The translations under genes were made by a program, and so were the position numbers. DNA of 64,000 bases, taken from positions 1,116,001 through 1,180,000 of the forward strand of contig NC_045132.1 of NCBI RefSeq assembly GCF_007655135.1, given 5' to 3'. The stretch comes from Punica granatum (taxonomy: Eukaryota; Streptophyta; Magnoliopsida; Myrtales; Lythraceae). The notes under the pieces were generated by a model that ran no database searches, was not told where the DNA came from, and was given only the letters and a program-made list of their open reading frames with translations. Shown here in pieces: positions 12,171 to 24,551 of the stretch; the first letter of the stretch is position 1; each line of letters starts with the position of its first letter.

Positions 12171-12899
12171 CCTTCCAGTCGGGTCTGTTGCTACCATTCG
12201 GGTCTGTGCAAGCCAAAACAGCCCAAACCCGACTCGGCAACGGTCCAGCCCGACTCTTGAAGGCCCTATCCCGCATCTCGGGACTAGCCCATTATTTCTC
12301 TGTTGCAGGTCCGGCCCAGTCCGCCAACTTCGGCCCATCCATCCTTCCGAAGCCCAATCTTCCATTCGGCCCAGTCCATTCCATCGGAGTTCGGCCCAAT
12401 CCAGCTCAGACCGGCCCGATACTGTTCAGACCGGCCCGGTCAAACTCACCCAGCATATCTTTGACTTTTTGTTTTTTTATTTACAGAATCACCCCTCAAC
12501 TTTCCGAACTAGGTAAATTCTCAACTTAGTGGCATGATTAGGGCTCATTTCCTGAATATTATTGTTTGCTTGATGGATATGATGTGCAGTGTATGTTCTT
12601 GAGTCGCGTGGGTGATCGGAGTTTTCCCGAACTCGATTTTACGAACTTTCTGTTTCGTCACATTTCAGTCCATAGGACGTATTTTATTTTTTAAGATCTG
12701 CCCCGAATTTCAAAATCATTTTCAATCAAGCCCCGGTCACTTTATCATTTTTCAATCAGTCCTTGAATTTTCCAGAATTGTTCTAGCATTCCAAGAAACT
12801 TTCCGAGTTATTTCAGTTTAGTCCTCGGGCCTTTTTTTATCTTTCAGATCAGTCCTGATTTTCAATTTCATTTCAAATAAGTCCTAGGGCATTTTCAGT

Positions 12900-13150
12900 A
12901 TTTTTTTTACAAATCAGTCCCCATCTTTTATGATTTGCAAATCAGTCCCCCATCTTTCAGAATTTATAAATCAGTCCCCCATCTTTCGAAATTTACAAAT
13001 CAGTCCCCATATTTTATGATTTACAAATCAGTCCCCCATCATTTAGAATTTTCAAATCAGTCCCCAAACTCTTAGAATTTGTAAATAAGTCCCCAAACTT
13101 TCGGAATTTCCAAATCGGTCCCCCATCTTTTAAAATCGTTCAATTCAGTC
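12900..13150 (+). repeat. About 30-bp degenerate tandem repeat in the 5' LTR
   Basis: About eight units of the pattern aaatcagtccccatctttta with variable A/T linkers. The same array lies at about 23300-23540 in the 3' LTR. Confidence 0.85.
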
Positions 13151-14156
13151 CTCTGGACATTTTCCAAAGATATCCAATCGCTTTTCCTACTTGGATTCCC
13201 CACCGATAACGCACATGCCTCGTTTAAATAATTTTGTTTATGTAATTATGTGTATGCAACATGATAATACGTGCTCTTTGCAACATGTACTTTTCTGTTA
13301 TTTGTTGTATTCATCGCGGTTCAAGCCTGAACTCATAGGAAACGATATCACGGGGTCCAACGCCCATGCACATTCAGAGCGCGCAACCCGAGTGCGGCAT
13401 CGGGTCTTGCCTCGACTCAACGTCCCAATCTTAGTGATGTCTAAATGGAAAGACAACTCGGATAGGATGAATGAGTCGTGGTCAGGACATGACCCGGGAG
13501 CTCGACCTGTCCCACGGCTGTCTTAAGAGTCAAACGATTCTTCAGTTATCCGTCGGTCCGGTCGGACCCGACCACCGGCTCCATGAGCCCGCGTTGCATT
13601 ATTTTTTATTTCGGTCCTTCAAGACTCACGGCATGCACGAGAGGAATATTTGGCTTGATGCAAATCAACCGGGTCCAAAACACAGTACAAGCGTCTGTAT
13701 CTTCATTTATGCAAGCATACCTGTATTTTCATTCGGTCAATGTAAGGATCCCGGTTGATAAGCAGAAAAGGCCTGAGAGTGCTTACGAATTTACGGTGTC
13801 AAAACGGGCGAGTCAAGTGCAACCTTAAATCACACGGTAAATAAACAAAACGGCAAGCCTAGCAAGCTAGAGTACCGAAAGGGCGTGCGGGATGTAGGCC
13901 CGCACGTAATAGAACCCCCGAATTCGGAATTTTCGGTTTCCGCATGATCATTGCCTTAGCATTTAGGTGTACCCCGTACCCCTAGACCCGGGCGACTCAA
14001 CGGCCCTCGACCTACGGGTCGTAAACAGTAAGTGGCGACTCTTTCTCACGTGCGTTCGTCGCGCGTCCCCGGGAAGGTGGACACTCCCAAGCTGCGTTGC
14101 AATGAGGCTTCGCGCATTGCGTGCCCCGACGAGACGAAATTCGGGTGCGCACAGCT

Positions 14157-14175
14157 TGGCGACTCCGCTGGGGAC
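14157..14175 (+). other. Putative primer-binding site
   Basis: tggcgactccgctggggac begins three bases after the 5' LTR. From memory this matches sites in Tat/Ogre-lineage elements, attributed to a tRNA-Arg. I could not check it against tRNA sequences. Confidence 0.6.
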
Positions 14176-15399
14176 ACTTAGAGGGTTCGGGCTCGTTTCC
14201 GCTTGCTTTGTTTGCTTGTTTATTTATCGTTTTCCGCATTTTCCGCTTATCTACTTAAACGCACTTTTATTTCCCGTACATGCATTGCATATCATACTAG
14301 CTTCTAGGTACCTATGGGTCGCGTCCCACGACCGATAATAGGAGCATAGGTTAAATAGGGGTTCGGAGTAAGGGTACGTCGCACGGTTGGACCGTCGATT
14401 AGGCCCCCAAAGATCCCCGCTCGATTTCAAGGAATTGACACCCTTGAGTCGTGAGCCCCCATCCTTACGTAGCACGGTCCCTGTAGCACTAAAACCATGC
14501 ATTCTGCAGGAGCTCCATGCTATCCTCTAACCCGGTTTCGACAAACAGTCCGTTGAGTCGGCCTGCGTGCCACTTGAATCTTTTCTATTTCAAGAGCGAT
14601 GTATCTTGTAATTTGTATTAAGCCGTGGGCATTAATTTTTTTTCCGCACACACGCATCATCTGTTTTACAAAATTAGGGTGTCATTCATATGAATGAGTC
14701 CTAAGGCAGTCTTCCTTTCGTCTTGGTAAGAGACGCCTTGCTCGGTCTCTTGTTCGTGCCTCGACAAAGTCCGTCAATGCACCAGGTTCCCACCAAGTCT
14801 CCACAAACCAAGACCGGCACACCTGTCAGGGCACCCCCCACTTCAGGCACATCCACAATAGGCGACCTCACCAACAACAGGATCGATCACCTTCGTCAGT
14901 AAGCTGCTGAGAAAGATGTGGAACTGGTCGGCTAACCATAACCTCAATGGGAGCTTACTCCGACCCATGTCAAACTACAAAAATGCAATCAGGAGCTCGC
15001 TTAAACTCCGAGTGTAGTGGAAGACTGGCTTAGGGCTTTATTTTATAAAATTTACATTGTACTTTGATCGTTTTGAGTTAATGTGAATGGCGGCATTAGT
15101 TTTGAAAAACTCACGCATCGCATGTATCCTACTCATTTACTGTTTTGCATAACAGCTAACGTCTCACCATGCAAGTGAGTGAAGACCTTCTTCGCAGGTA
15201 GACCAATCACGACTTTCACGGCAAGGCAAGCCGTGACCTGAGGACCAATGCACCCTCCTTGGCAAAGCCAGCTTCTCACTAATCTCACACAACTAAGCGT
15301 CATCGCGTGATCGCGCACACGTCTTTTCGCGCAACTGAGCACATCCACAAGCACAACCGAGTGCGTCCTCCCGCGTCGTGCGAGCATGCCTCCACCTTA

Positions 15400-16720
15400 C
15401 CCATGCACACACCCCGACACGCTCGCACGACGCCTACCAGGCTAGTTCGATCCCCTACGCTTTTGCGTTAAAATTGCGAACATAGTTTGCTCTTTCATCG
15501 TTCCTCTTTTCCCATTGCAGGAAATAACCAACAAGAAGGCAACGTGAATCCAAAACGGCCACAATCAAGACTGGAAACACTTCTCTGCTACCTCCTTGGA
15601 CTCCAAACACTCAAGACCGACCTTCCCTCCATGAAAGATCACAAGCGACAGCTCCAACGAACATGGCATGTCCCAGCCCACCCGCCACGAAGCTTCTAAA
15701 CGCGATCACGCTGCCAATCGAAGAAGGGGTCCAACTCATCTCGCATGACCAACAAGTCGTGCAAATCATCGCAAAGAGCATCACCGCGTGATCATGTGCA
15801 CATCTCTCCGCAAGACCTTGCGCATCTACTAGCAACTAAGCGTGCCTCACACATGTCCGAGCACGTTCACACCAACTCATACACGCATGCTTAACATATC
15901 AATGCATGTCTCTTGGTGTGCTCGCGCGTCACCTACCAGGCCAGTTCGCTTCCCTACACTCATACATTGAAATCTTGAACAATTTATGCTCTTTCATTGT
16001 TTTCTTCTTCCATTGCAGGAAATTCTCGACAAGAAGACAGCCTGAATACTGGGCGACCGCAATTGAGACAACAAACGTCTCTCATCCAGCTCCTTGGGAT
16101 TTCAACACTAAGTCCCCATCCTTGCTTCACAAAGCAAGACCGCAAGAAAAATCAGAGTCACCGCTTTGCAGTGCCCTGCACTGTTCCTCAGCATTGACCT
16201 TTACTTTTGCATCTCTTGCACTTTCCTATCAATCCCGCATTTGTCGCATCGGGTTCCGGGCCTGCATCGGGCTCCAGCCCCGCATTTACTGCATTAGGCT
16301 TCGGCCCCGCATCGAGCTCTGGCCCTGCATCGGGCTCCAGCCTTGCATTTACTTTTGGGTTTCGGCCCTCATCAGGCTCCGGCCCCACTTTTGGGCTTTG
16401 ACACCACTTTGGGTTTCGGCCCTCGTCGGGCCTCGGTCCCGCATTTGCTGCTTTTGGGCTCCGGCCCCGCATTTACTAATTTCAGGTTTTGACACCTCGC
16501 GTTTACTGTTTTCAGGCTCATCTGAAATCCAAAATCGACTTGGATTCAAATTCATCCAAGCGATACTCCGAGGAGCAAGTCTAATCCTTCAACCGCAAAA
16601 GATCACAAGCAACATCTCCGACGAACAGAGCATGGCCCTGCCCACCCGCCGCGAAAGTCACTAGCACGGTCACATCTCCGATCGGAGAATGAATCCTGCC
16701 CACCATCCACTATGGCCATC
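15400..16720 (+). repeat. About 0.5-kb degenerate direct repeats in the LARD interior
   Basis: Blocks around ctaccaggc.agttcg (15435, 15934), attgcaggaaat (15515, 16012) and gatcacaagc.ac (15640, 16600) recur in order, marking imperfect repeats of about 500 bp. The second unit is expanded by a short proline/serine-rich-looking repeat at 16240-16510 based on ggctccggccccgcattta. No coding function is supported. Confidence 0.6.
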
Positions 16721-19409
16721 AACTAGCCACTGGGGCAACATGCACCCTACCCTAAACTCTCTTTTACATTTATGTGCATTCCCAAACAAGCTCCCGACAT
16801 GAACGAGCCCTTCACGGGCGCACTAGGATAGCCCTGAAGATGCCCTGTTGGTTCTGTCGGAATTGTTCGATTCGTCTGTCCTCATGGGATCCAGCTTCTC
16901 GAGCCTTCCCTAGGACGGCTGCGCATGCCAACCAGCAATTGGGGAAAGTACACCTATGTGGCCCTTAGCAACGGTCTGCCCACTCTGGGGTGGCGATGAC
17001 TAGATCTCGAAATTGAGTGTCCCCCACGCGCGGCACCCCATGGGTCGCGCGCTGGATGAGGGAACTTTCCATGGGTCCACCTTACATTTCTTACCACATA
17101 CTTCACCGTATAATCACCTAATACACCATCTTCTTCGTCATACTTCACAGGGGCACGCCGGCTACAGGCGAAGAGCGATACACGGGTTCGCACTTCCACG
17201 AGAACTCTTATCAGGTCTCTCTCCCTATACTTTGACAGGAAAGAGGCTTGATGTGGAAGTACCCCCTTTTAACGAAGCCTAAGACAAAAACGACTAAGTG
17301 AGTCACATGCTGTCAACCCAACCATCTCAGTCGATAGCAAGCATGGCCCCGAAGCAAAGCACGTACGCCGACTTCAAGAGCACCTATCCTCCTAGGGGCA
17401 TCCTCCACGGTCAGGAACGGCATCCGCGTTCAACACCCATGCCGGGGCAACCTCGGTCACCTGCATCCCTGGGAAAATCTTATTCTTCTTCTTAGACGAT
17501 AGGGGAAATCATTTGTAAAGTTTGCAAGGACGAGCAACGCGAAGTTCGGCTTCCGAATATCCTGAAGCCAAATCTCCATGAAAGGCCGACCTTCACAAAA
17601 TGGGGCAAGGCACACTAAAGCAACCACGCAATGCAAAGTCGAGGAGTTTTCAAGAAATACACGGGGCACAAAATAAACCCAGCTGCAAGGAAAAAAGACA
17701 CAGAGCGAAAAGAAGCGGGAAAAACCCGCCAATGAAGAGAGAGAGAAAAGATGCGGGAAAAACCCGTCAATGAACAAAACAAGGTACCGTCGAGATATAA
17801 AACTCCGGCACCGCCAATTCAAAGAAGAATCAACAAACCCCGACAAAAAGGGAAGCAGCAAACGCAAACTCCTCGACGGAGACAGAACACAACGCACTCG
17901 GAGGTCGAATTATTCGAACCCTTCACCCTTGCAAACTCGAGAGAAAAAAGAATCGAGCCTGCTAGGTCGAAAACCCCTCGGGGCGATCTAGGCAAAAGTT
18001 AGGGCAAAAGAGAGGCACGACTGAAAATCCCGAGGCGGGCAGTCTTGGCAAAAGGAGAGTTCATCCCCTTTAGGTTGAGAGGTACGGCCCCGAGGTGGGT
18101 GACCGTAGCAAAAGGAGAGTAAAACGAGAGATAAACAAAATAGTCACCTTGGGCCTTCGCACACTGCGCGGACCAGGGCTCCCCAAGGGAAATGGCCAGG
18201 TTATCTACTCCAACACGATCCCCGATCGGCTATCCTACCGAACTCAACCATCCAAGGCGGATTCTTCTTCAAGCAAAGCGGGCGACCAAGCACGCAATCC
18301 AAACAGTTCAAGACAGCCAACACTAACCGAAGGACGGAAGAGAAGGGGGTACATCTCACGGCAAGCGTGAACTCGTGTATCCTTTTAGCCTGGGGCAACG
18401 CGTTCCCCCCAAGCTTTCTCTTTTCTGTTTGTCTTTGCTTTACTCCAGAATGGGTCACAGCCACCCTTCAACAGGCTACCACAAAGCCGAAATCTCAGAC
18501 ATTCCTTTCTGAGGTCTAGTCATAGTATTCTGGAAATGGTCAGACCGAGCCTGATCAAATCTAGGCAAAAAAATCCCCACGCGGGTCACAAGCGCAGCCG
18601 CCCTTCGAGATCTTGACGAGAAGGGTCCTAAGTTCACAGGCGCGTCGAACAACCGATAGAGCCGCTTGGGCACCTTTGAGAACGTCTCGATATGCCCATG
18701 TAAGGCCAACAGGAGCCCCGGAGGCCTCGCATCGGGGCCTCAGAAAGCTGGACCCCCATTTGCATCCCCAAAGCAAAAACTCTTCACGAGTCGCCCAGGC
18801 GACCCGAAACTGAAGAGCATGCGTCGCGAACACATCCTTTTACCTGTGCTTACAAATCGCTAGTAATCTCATGACTTACTAATGATGTCAAGATCACAGG
18901 TACAACAAACGCGGGAACTACGGCAGACTCTGATTCCCGACTCCACGGGATACGTAGGCACTCTACCCTAGAGTTTGAGTCCCTCATCGCACGACCAGGG
19001 CATCTCCAGCGAACTACAATCGCCACTGCGACAGAGCTGACATCCGGTAGAGTAACGAGTCATCGCCCTAGCGGCAAAGCCGGCTTCCGACAGATCAAAC
19101 ACACCACCACCCCAGGGGCAGAGCACCGACGAAGCAACTTCATTGTGGCAGATACGCATGGAACCCCAAGGGGCATCTCCTCCTTGACGGACATGCGATT
19201 GACTCATGCAACAGATCGCAACCTCGAGCCGAGTGGAGGGCCCTATGGGGGGGCCACTTGACTACGGCTCAAAGATGCAACAAGTGGCATCCTACGTCGC
19301 CCGACCAAGCTCGACTTGGAATGGGACAATCTGCCTCTGCCGACGTCCCCGACATACCGCCTAGCATCCATCCCCGCCCTTACCTTCCCTTATACTCCGC
19401 GCACTTTAC
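16721..19409 (+). other. LARD interior, no recognisable gene
   Basis: GC-rich, with many short open frames on both strands. None contains a gag zinc knuckle, protease, RT, RNase H or integrase motif that I can see. The stretch 14176-15400 is similar. Confidence 0.6.
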
Positions 19410-20760
19410 TGCTTTCCGGACTCCGCGTCCAGGACTCCGTGTCCATCTTTACTGCTTTAGGGACTCCGCGTCCCCGGACTCCGTGTCCGCATTTACTGCT
19501 TTAGGGACTCCGCGTCCCCGGACTCCGTGCCCGCATTTACTGCTTTCCGGACTCCGCGTCCAGGACTCCGTGTCCATCTTTACTGCTTTAGGGACTCCGC
19601 GTCCCCGGACTCCGTGTCCGCATTTACTTCTTTAGGGACTCCGCGTCCCCGGACTCCGTGTCCGCATTTACTGCTTTCCGGACTCCGCGTCCAGGACTCC
19701 GTGTCCATCTTTACTGCTTTAGGGACTCCGCGTCCCCGGACTCCGTGTCCGCATTTACTGCTTTAGGGACTCCGCGTCCCCGGACTCCGTGTCCGCATTT
19801 ACTGCTTTCCGGACTCCGCGTCCAGGACTCCGTGTCCATCTTTACTGCTTTAGGGACTTCGCGTCCCCGGACTCCGTGTCCGCATTTACTGCTTTAGGGA
19901 CTCCGCGTCCCCGGACTCCGTGTCCGCATTTACTGCTTTAGGGACTCCGTGTCCGCATTTACAGCTTTAGGGACTCCGCGTCCCCGGACTCCGTGTCCGC
20001 ATTTACTGCTTTAGGGACTCTTCGTCCCCGGACTCCGTGTCCGCATTTACTGCTTTCCGGACTCCGCGTCCAGGACTCCGTGTCCATCTTTACTGCTTTA
20101 GGGACTCCGCGTCCCCGGACTCCGTGTCCGCATTTACTGCTTTAGGGACTCCGCGTCCCCGGACTCCGTGTCCGCATTTACTGCTTTCCGGACTCCGCGT
20201 CCAGGACTCCGTGTCCATCTTTACTGCTTTAGGGACTCCGCGTCCCCGGACTCCGTGTCCGCATTTACTGCTTTAGGGACTCCGCGTCCCCAGACTCCGT
20301 GTCCGCATTTACTGCTTTAGGGACTCCGCGTCCCCGGACTCCGTGTCCGCATTTACTGCTTTCCAGACTCCGTGTCCATCTTTACTGCTTTAGGGACTTC
20401 GCGTCCCCGGACTCCGTGTCCGCATTTACTGCTTTAGGGACTCCGCGTCCCCGGACTCCGTGTCCGCATTTACTGTTTTAGGGACTCCGTGTCCGCATTT
20501 ACAGCTTTAGGGACTCCGCGTCCCCGGACTCCGTGTCCGCATTTACTGCTTTAGGGACTCCGCGTCCCCGGACTCCGTGTCCGCATTTACTGCTTTCCGG
20601 ACTCCGCGTCCAGGACTCCGTGTCCATCTTTACTGCTTTAGGGACTCCGCGTCCTCGGACTCCGTGTCCGCATTTACTGCTTTAGGGACTCCGTGTCCGC
20701 ATTTACTGCTTTAGGGACTCTGCATCACCGGACTTCGTGTCCGCATTTATTGCTTTTCGA
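19410..20760 (+). repeat. Satellite array, 44-bp units in a 131-bp higher-order pattern
   Basis: About 30 units of roughly 44 bp, built from ggactccgcgtcccc, ggactccgtgtcc and gcatttactgcttta. A variant unit beginning ccggactccgcgtccagg recurs about every 131 bp (19416, 19547, 19678, 19809), so variants are ordered in threes. Later units are shortened. Its 79-residue open frames repeat with the array and are by-products. The tail of each unit also occurs in the unrelated-looking repeat at 16240-16510. Confidence 0.9.
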
Positions 20761-21571
20761 ACTTTAGCCCTGCATTTGCTTTTTCAAGTTACAAATTCAC
20801 ACCGTATCATTTCCTTGCCATGAATCCTTTGTCTTTTTCCTCCCACAAACAGGTCCGTCGCATCTGGGAGAATGGCCAGGTGGTCGTCAAGACCGAACGG
20901 GTGCTTCTCATAATCTTTGGCTGCACCCTCTATCCGAGCACGCAACCAAAGAGGGGCAAGCTGTCAGCACCCAATTTTGGTCTACCGGCTCCAGAGGGGC
21001 AAAATCGCCGTTTTTACCACTCGTGAGGGAAATATTTCCGATTAATTACTCGAGTATTCACGACTTTTTAGGACATTTTTGGAAATAGCAATTTGCCTAA
21101 TTTAACACTAATTTTATTTGGGACATTTTCGAATTTCGCGTACATCGACGTCAATTTTCAAAATTCGGGACAAAATTCGAGATTGAAAATAAATTCATCG
21201 CACAATATCGATCAGCGAATTTTTCTGAACACGATGGCAATCTCGAATTATTTTTTTCGACGTCCGATCAAGAAGATGGAATTTTCAATTTATACGCGCG
21301 TCAAAAAAAAAAAAAAAAAAAAAGGGTCAAACGGTCAAAGTCTGACAACTTTGACCGTTGACCAGGCCCCCCTCCCCCCATTTTCCTGTTCTTCTTCTTC
21401 ATCGTTTCTTCTTCTTCCTGTCTTCTTCTTCTTTTCTTTTTCTTTTCTTTTCTTCTTCTTCTTCCTCCTGGCAGGGACGGACCGGTCTCGGGACCTCTGC
21501 TGCCGCTGCGCCCGAGCCTGCCTGCCGCACGCCAACCCCTATGCGCACGCGACTCCTCGAACACGCAAACG

Positions 21572-21607
<36 letters not shown>

Positions 21608-22077
21608 TTTTCTTTTCGGACAAAAACCCGCAGCTCGTCCGGGGGAATGGGGGGGGGAGCTCACAGACAAAAAAGATCCCGGAGCTCACAGACAAAGAAG
21701 ACCCGGAAACCTCCAGCTCGCCTACGACCGAGAAATCCACAGCTCGACGATTTTTCGAAAAATCTCTCAGCCCCTCAGCCCAGAAACCAGGCCAAACAAG
21801 GCCAAACCAATCCCGTTTTCCGGCGACCGCCACCCAACCCGATCCAAACTTGACCAAACTTCATATCCCACATGCATTCGACCTCCTGAGTCCATTTCCG
21901 ATGTTAGTTTTGTGATTTGAAGCTTCCAGCTTGCCAAAATCGCCCTGTCCAGAGGACATATTCACGGTTTTCCCGGGCTTCCTCGACATTTCCACCACCT
22001 CACGACTATGGCAAGTCGTGCCATCATTTCCTAAGGGTTCCTCATAACCCTCACTCTCCCCCGTGACGAGGCACGAT

Positions 22078-22561
22078 CCTCAGTCAGTTAGGATTCCAAT
22101 GCCGCCGACCTTGCCTCAAAATTCCATCGGGAGCCTCCGTGGCGACGTCCGACCCGACTTGTGCCAGTCGGGCCTGTTCCTCTGGTCGTCTTTTCTGATC
22201 CGAACTTTGAAGGGACGCACGGGTCAGTTCGGGTTGAATCTCGCTACGAGCCACCTATCACTGTGCTCCTCAGTCAGTTAGGATTCCAATGCCGCCGACC
22301 TTGCCTCAAAATTCCATCGGGAGCCTCCGTGACGACGTCCGACCCGACTTGTGCCAGTCGGGCCTGTTCCTCTGGTCGTCTTTTCTGATCCGAACTTTGA
22401 AGGGACGCACAGGTCAGCTCGGGTTGAATCTCGCTACGGGCCATCTATCACTGTGCTCCTCAGTCAGTTAGGAGTCCAATGCCGCCGACTTTGCCTCAAA
22501 ATTCCATCGGGAGCCTCCGTGGCGACGTCCGACCCGACTTGTGCCAGTCGGGCCTGTCCAC
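22078..22561 (+). repeat. 190-bp tandem triplication in the 3' LTR
   Basis: Counterpart of 11687-12170, with the same three copies and the same truncation of the third. Confidence 0.9.
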
Positions 22562-23299
22562 CCTTCCAGTCGGGTCTGTTGCTACCATTCGGGTCTGTGC
22601 AAGCCAAAACAGCCCAAACCCGACTCGGCAACGGTCCAGCCCGACTCTTGAAGGCCCTATCCCGCATCTCGGGACTAGCCCATTATTTCTCTGTTGCAGG
22701 TCCGGCCCAGTCCGCCAACTTCGGCCCATCCATCCTTCCGAAGCCCAATCTTCCATTCGGCCCAGTCCATTCCATCGGAGTTCGGCCCAATCCAGCTCAG
22801 ACCGGCCCGATACTGTTCAGACCGGCCCGGTCAAACTCACCCAGCATATCTTTGACTTTTTTTTTTTTTTATTTACAGAATCACCCCTCAACTTTCCGAA
22901 CTAGGTAAATTCTCAACTTAGTGGCATGATTAGGGCTCATTTCCTAAATATTATTGTTTGCTTGATGGATATGATGTGCAGTGTATGTTCTTGAGTCGCG
23001 TGGGTGATCGGATTTTTCCCGAACTCGATTTTACGAACTTTCTGTTTCGTCACATTTCAGTCCATAGGACGTATTTTATTTTTTAAGATCTGCCCCGAAT
23101 TTCAAAATCATTTTCAATCAAGCCCCGGTCACTTTATCATTTTTCAATCAGTCCTTGAATTTTCCAGAATTGTTCTAGCATTCCAAGAAACTTTCCGAGT
23201 TATTTCAGTTTAGTCCTCGGGCCTTTTTTTATCTTTCAGATCAGTCCTGATTTTCAATTTCATTTCAAATAAGTCCTAGGGCATTTTCAGTAGTTTTTT

Positions 23300-23540
23300 T
23301 TACAAATCAGTCCCCATCTTTTATGATTTGCAAATCAGTCCCCCATCTTTCAGAATTTATAAATCAGTCCCCCATCTTTCGAAATTTACAAATCAGTCCC
23401 CATATTTTATGATTTACAAATCAGTCCCCCATCATTTAGAATTTTCAAATCAGTCCCCAAACTCTTAGAATTTGTAAATAAGTCCCCAAACTTTCGGAAT
23501 TTCCAAATCGGTCCCCCATCTTTTAAAATCGTTCAATTCA
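23300..23540 (+). repeat. About 30-bp degenerate tandem repeat in the 3' LTR
   Basis: Counterpart of the array at 12900-13150. Confidence 0.85.
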
Positions 23541-24551
23541 GTCCTCTGGACATTTTCCAAAGATATCCAATCGCTTTTCCTACTTGGATTCCCCACCGAT
23601 AACGCACATGCCTCGTTTAAATAATTTTGTTTATGTAATTATGTGTATGCAACATGATAATACGTGCTCTTTGCAACATGTACTTTTCTGTTATTTGTTG
23701 TATTCATCGCGGTTCAAGCCTGAACTCATAGGAAACGATATCACGGGGTCCAACGCCCATGCACATTCAGAGCGCGCAACCCGAGTGCGGCATCGGGTCT
23801 TGCCTCGACTCAACGTCCCAATCTTAGTGATGTCTAAATGGAAAGACAACTCGGATAGGATGAATGAGTCGTGGTCAGGACATGACCCGGGAGCTCGACC
23901 TGTCCCACGGCTGTCTTAAGAGTCAAACGATTCTTCAGTTATCCGTCGGTCCGGTCGGACCTGACCACCGGCTCCATGAGCCCGCGTTGCATTATTTTTT
24001 ATTTCGATCCTTCAAGACTCACGGCATGCACGAGAGGAATATTTGGCTTGATGCAAATCAACCGGGTCCAAAACACAGTACAAGCGTCTGTATCTTCATT
24101 TATGCAAGCATACCTGTATTTTCATTCGGTCAATGTAAGGATCCCGGTTGATAAGCAGAAAAGGCCTGAGAGTGCTTACGAATTTACGGTGTCAAAACGG
24201 GCGAGTCAAGTGCAACCTTAAATCACACGGTAAATAAACAAAACGGCAAGCCTAGCAAGCTAGAGTACCGAAAGGGCGTGCGGGATGTAGGCCCGCACGT
24301 AATAGAACCCCCGAATTCGGAATTTTCGGTTTCCGCATGATCATTGCCTTAGCATTTAGGTGTACCCCGTACCCCTAGACCCGGGCGACTCAACGGCCCT
24401 CGACCTACGGGTCGTAAACAGTAAGTGGCGACTCCTTCTCACGTGCGTTCGTCGCGCGTCCCCGGGAAGGTGGACACTCCCAAGCCGCGTTGCAATGAGG
24501 CTTCGCGCATTGCGTGCCCCGACGAGACGAAATTCGGGTGCGCACAGCTAT

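Larger units (their letters stand above)
10589..14153 (+). repeat. 5' LTR of the LARD-like element
   Basis: 3565 bp. By eye it differs from the 3' LTR at roughly ten bases, in the CT microsatellite length (11175-11214), and by loss of about 24 bases near 10955 that form a hairpin in the other LTR. Open frames within it (for example 10903-11529) lie over polypyrimidine tracts and are not supported as genes. Confidence 0.92.
10589..24546 (+). mobile_element. LARD-like non-autonomous LTR retrotransposon, 13.96 kb
   Basis: Direct repeats of 3565 bp (10589-14153) and 3585 bp (20962-24546) start tgtcagcaccc and end gtgcgcaca. The target duplication gctat is exact (10584-10588 and 24547-24551) and lies inside the copia integrase codons for Cys-Tyr. 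A primer-binding-site-like tggcgactccgctggggac lies at 14157-14175, and a purine-rich aaagaggggcaagc precedes the 3' LTR. The 6.8-kb interior has no recognisable gag or pol in any frame and is made of repeats and GC-rich sequence. The LTR start and this primer site resemble Tat/Ogre-type Ty3/gypsy elements as I recall them. I infer mobilisation by an autonomous relative elsewhere. Confidence 0.9.
20962..24546 (+). repeat. 3' LTR of the LARD-like element
   Basis: 3585 bp. It retains a perfect 10-bp inverted repeat, acggtcaaag at 21331-21340 with ctttgaccgt at 21349-21358, that the 5' LTR lacks. Otherwise it is nearly identical to the 5' LTR. Confidence 0.92.

Noticed and set aside
19258..20481. 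Repeated 60-125-codon frames in the satellite array
   Set aside because: They recur with the satellite unit in different frames and are explained by its composition.
19410..20760. Resemblance to a CRISPR-like array of repeats and spacers
   Set aside because: Units abut without unique spacers, and the host is a plant; it is a satellite.
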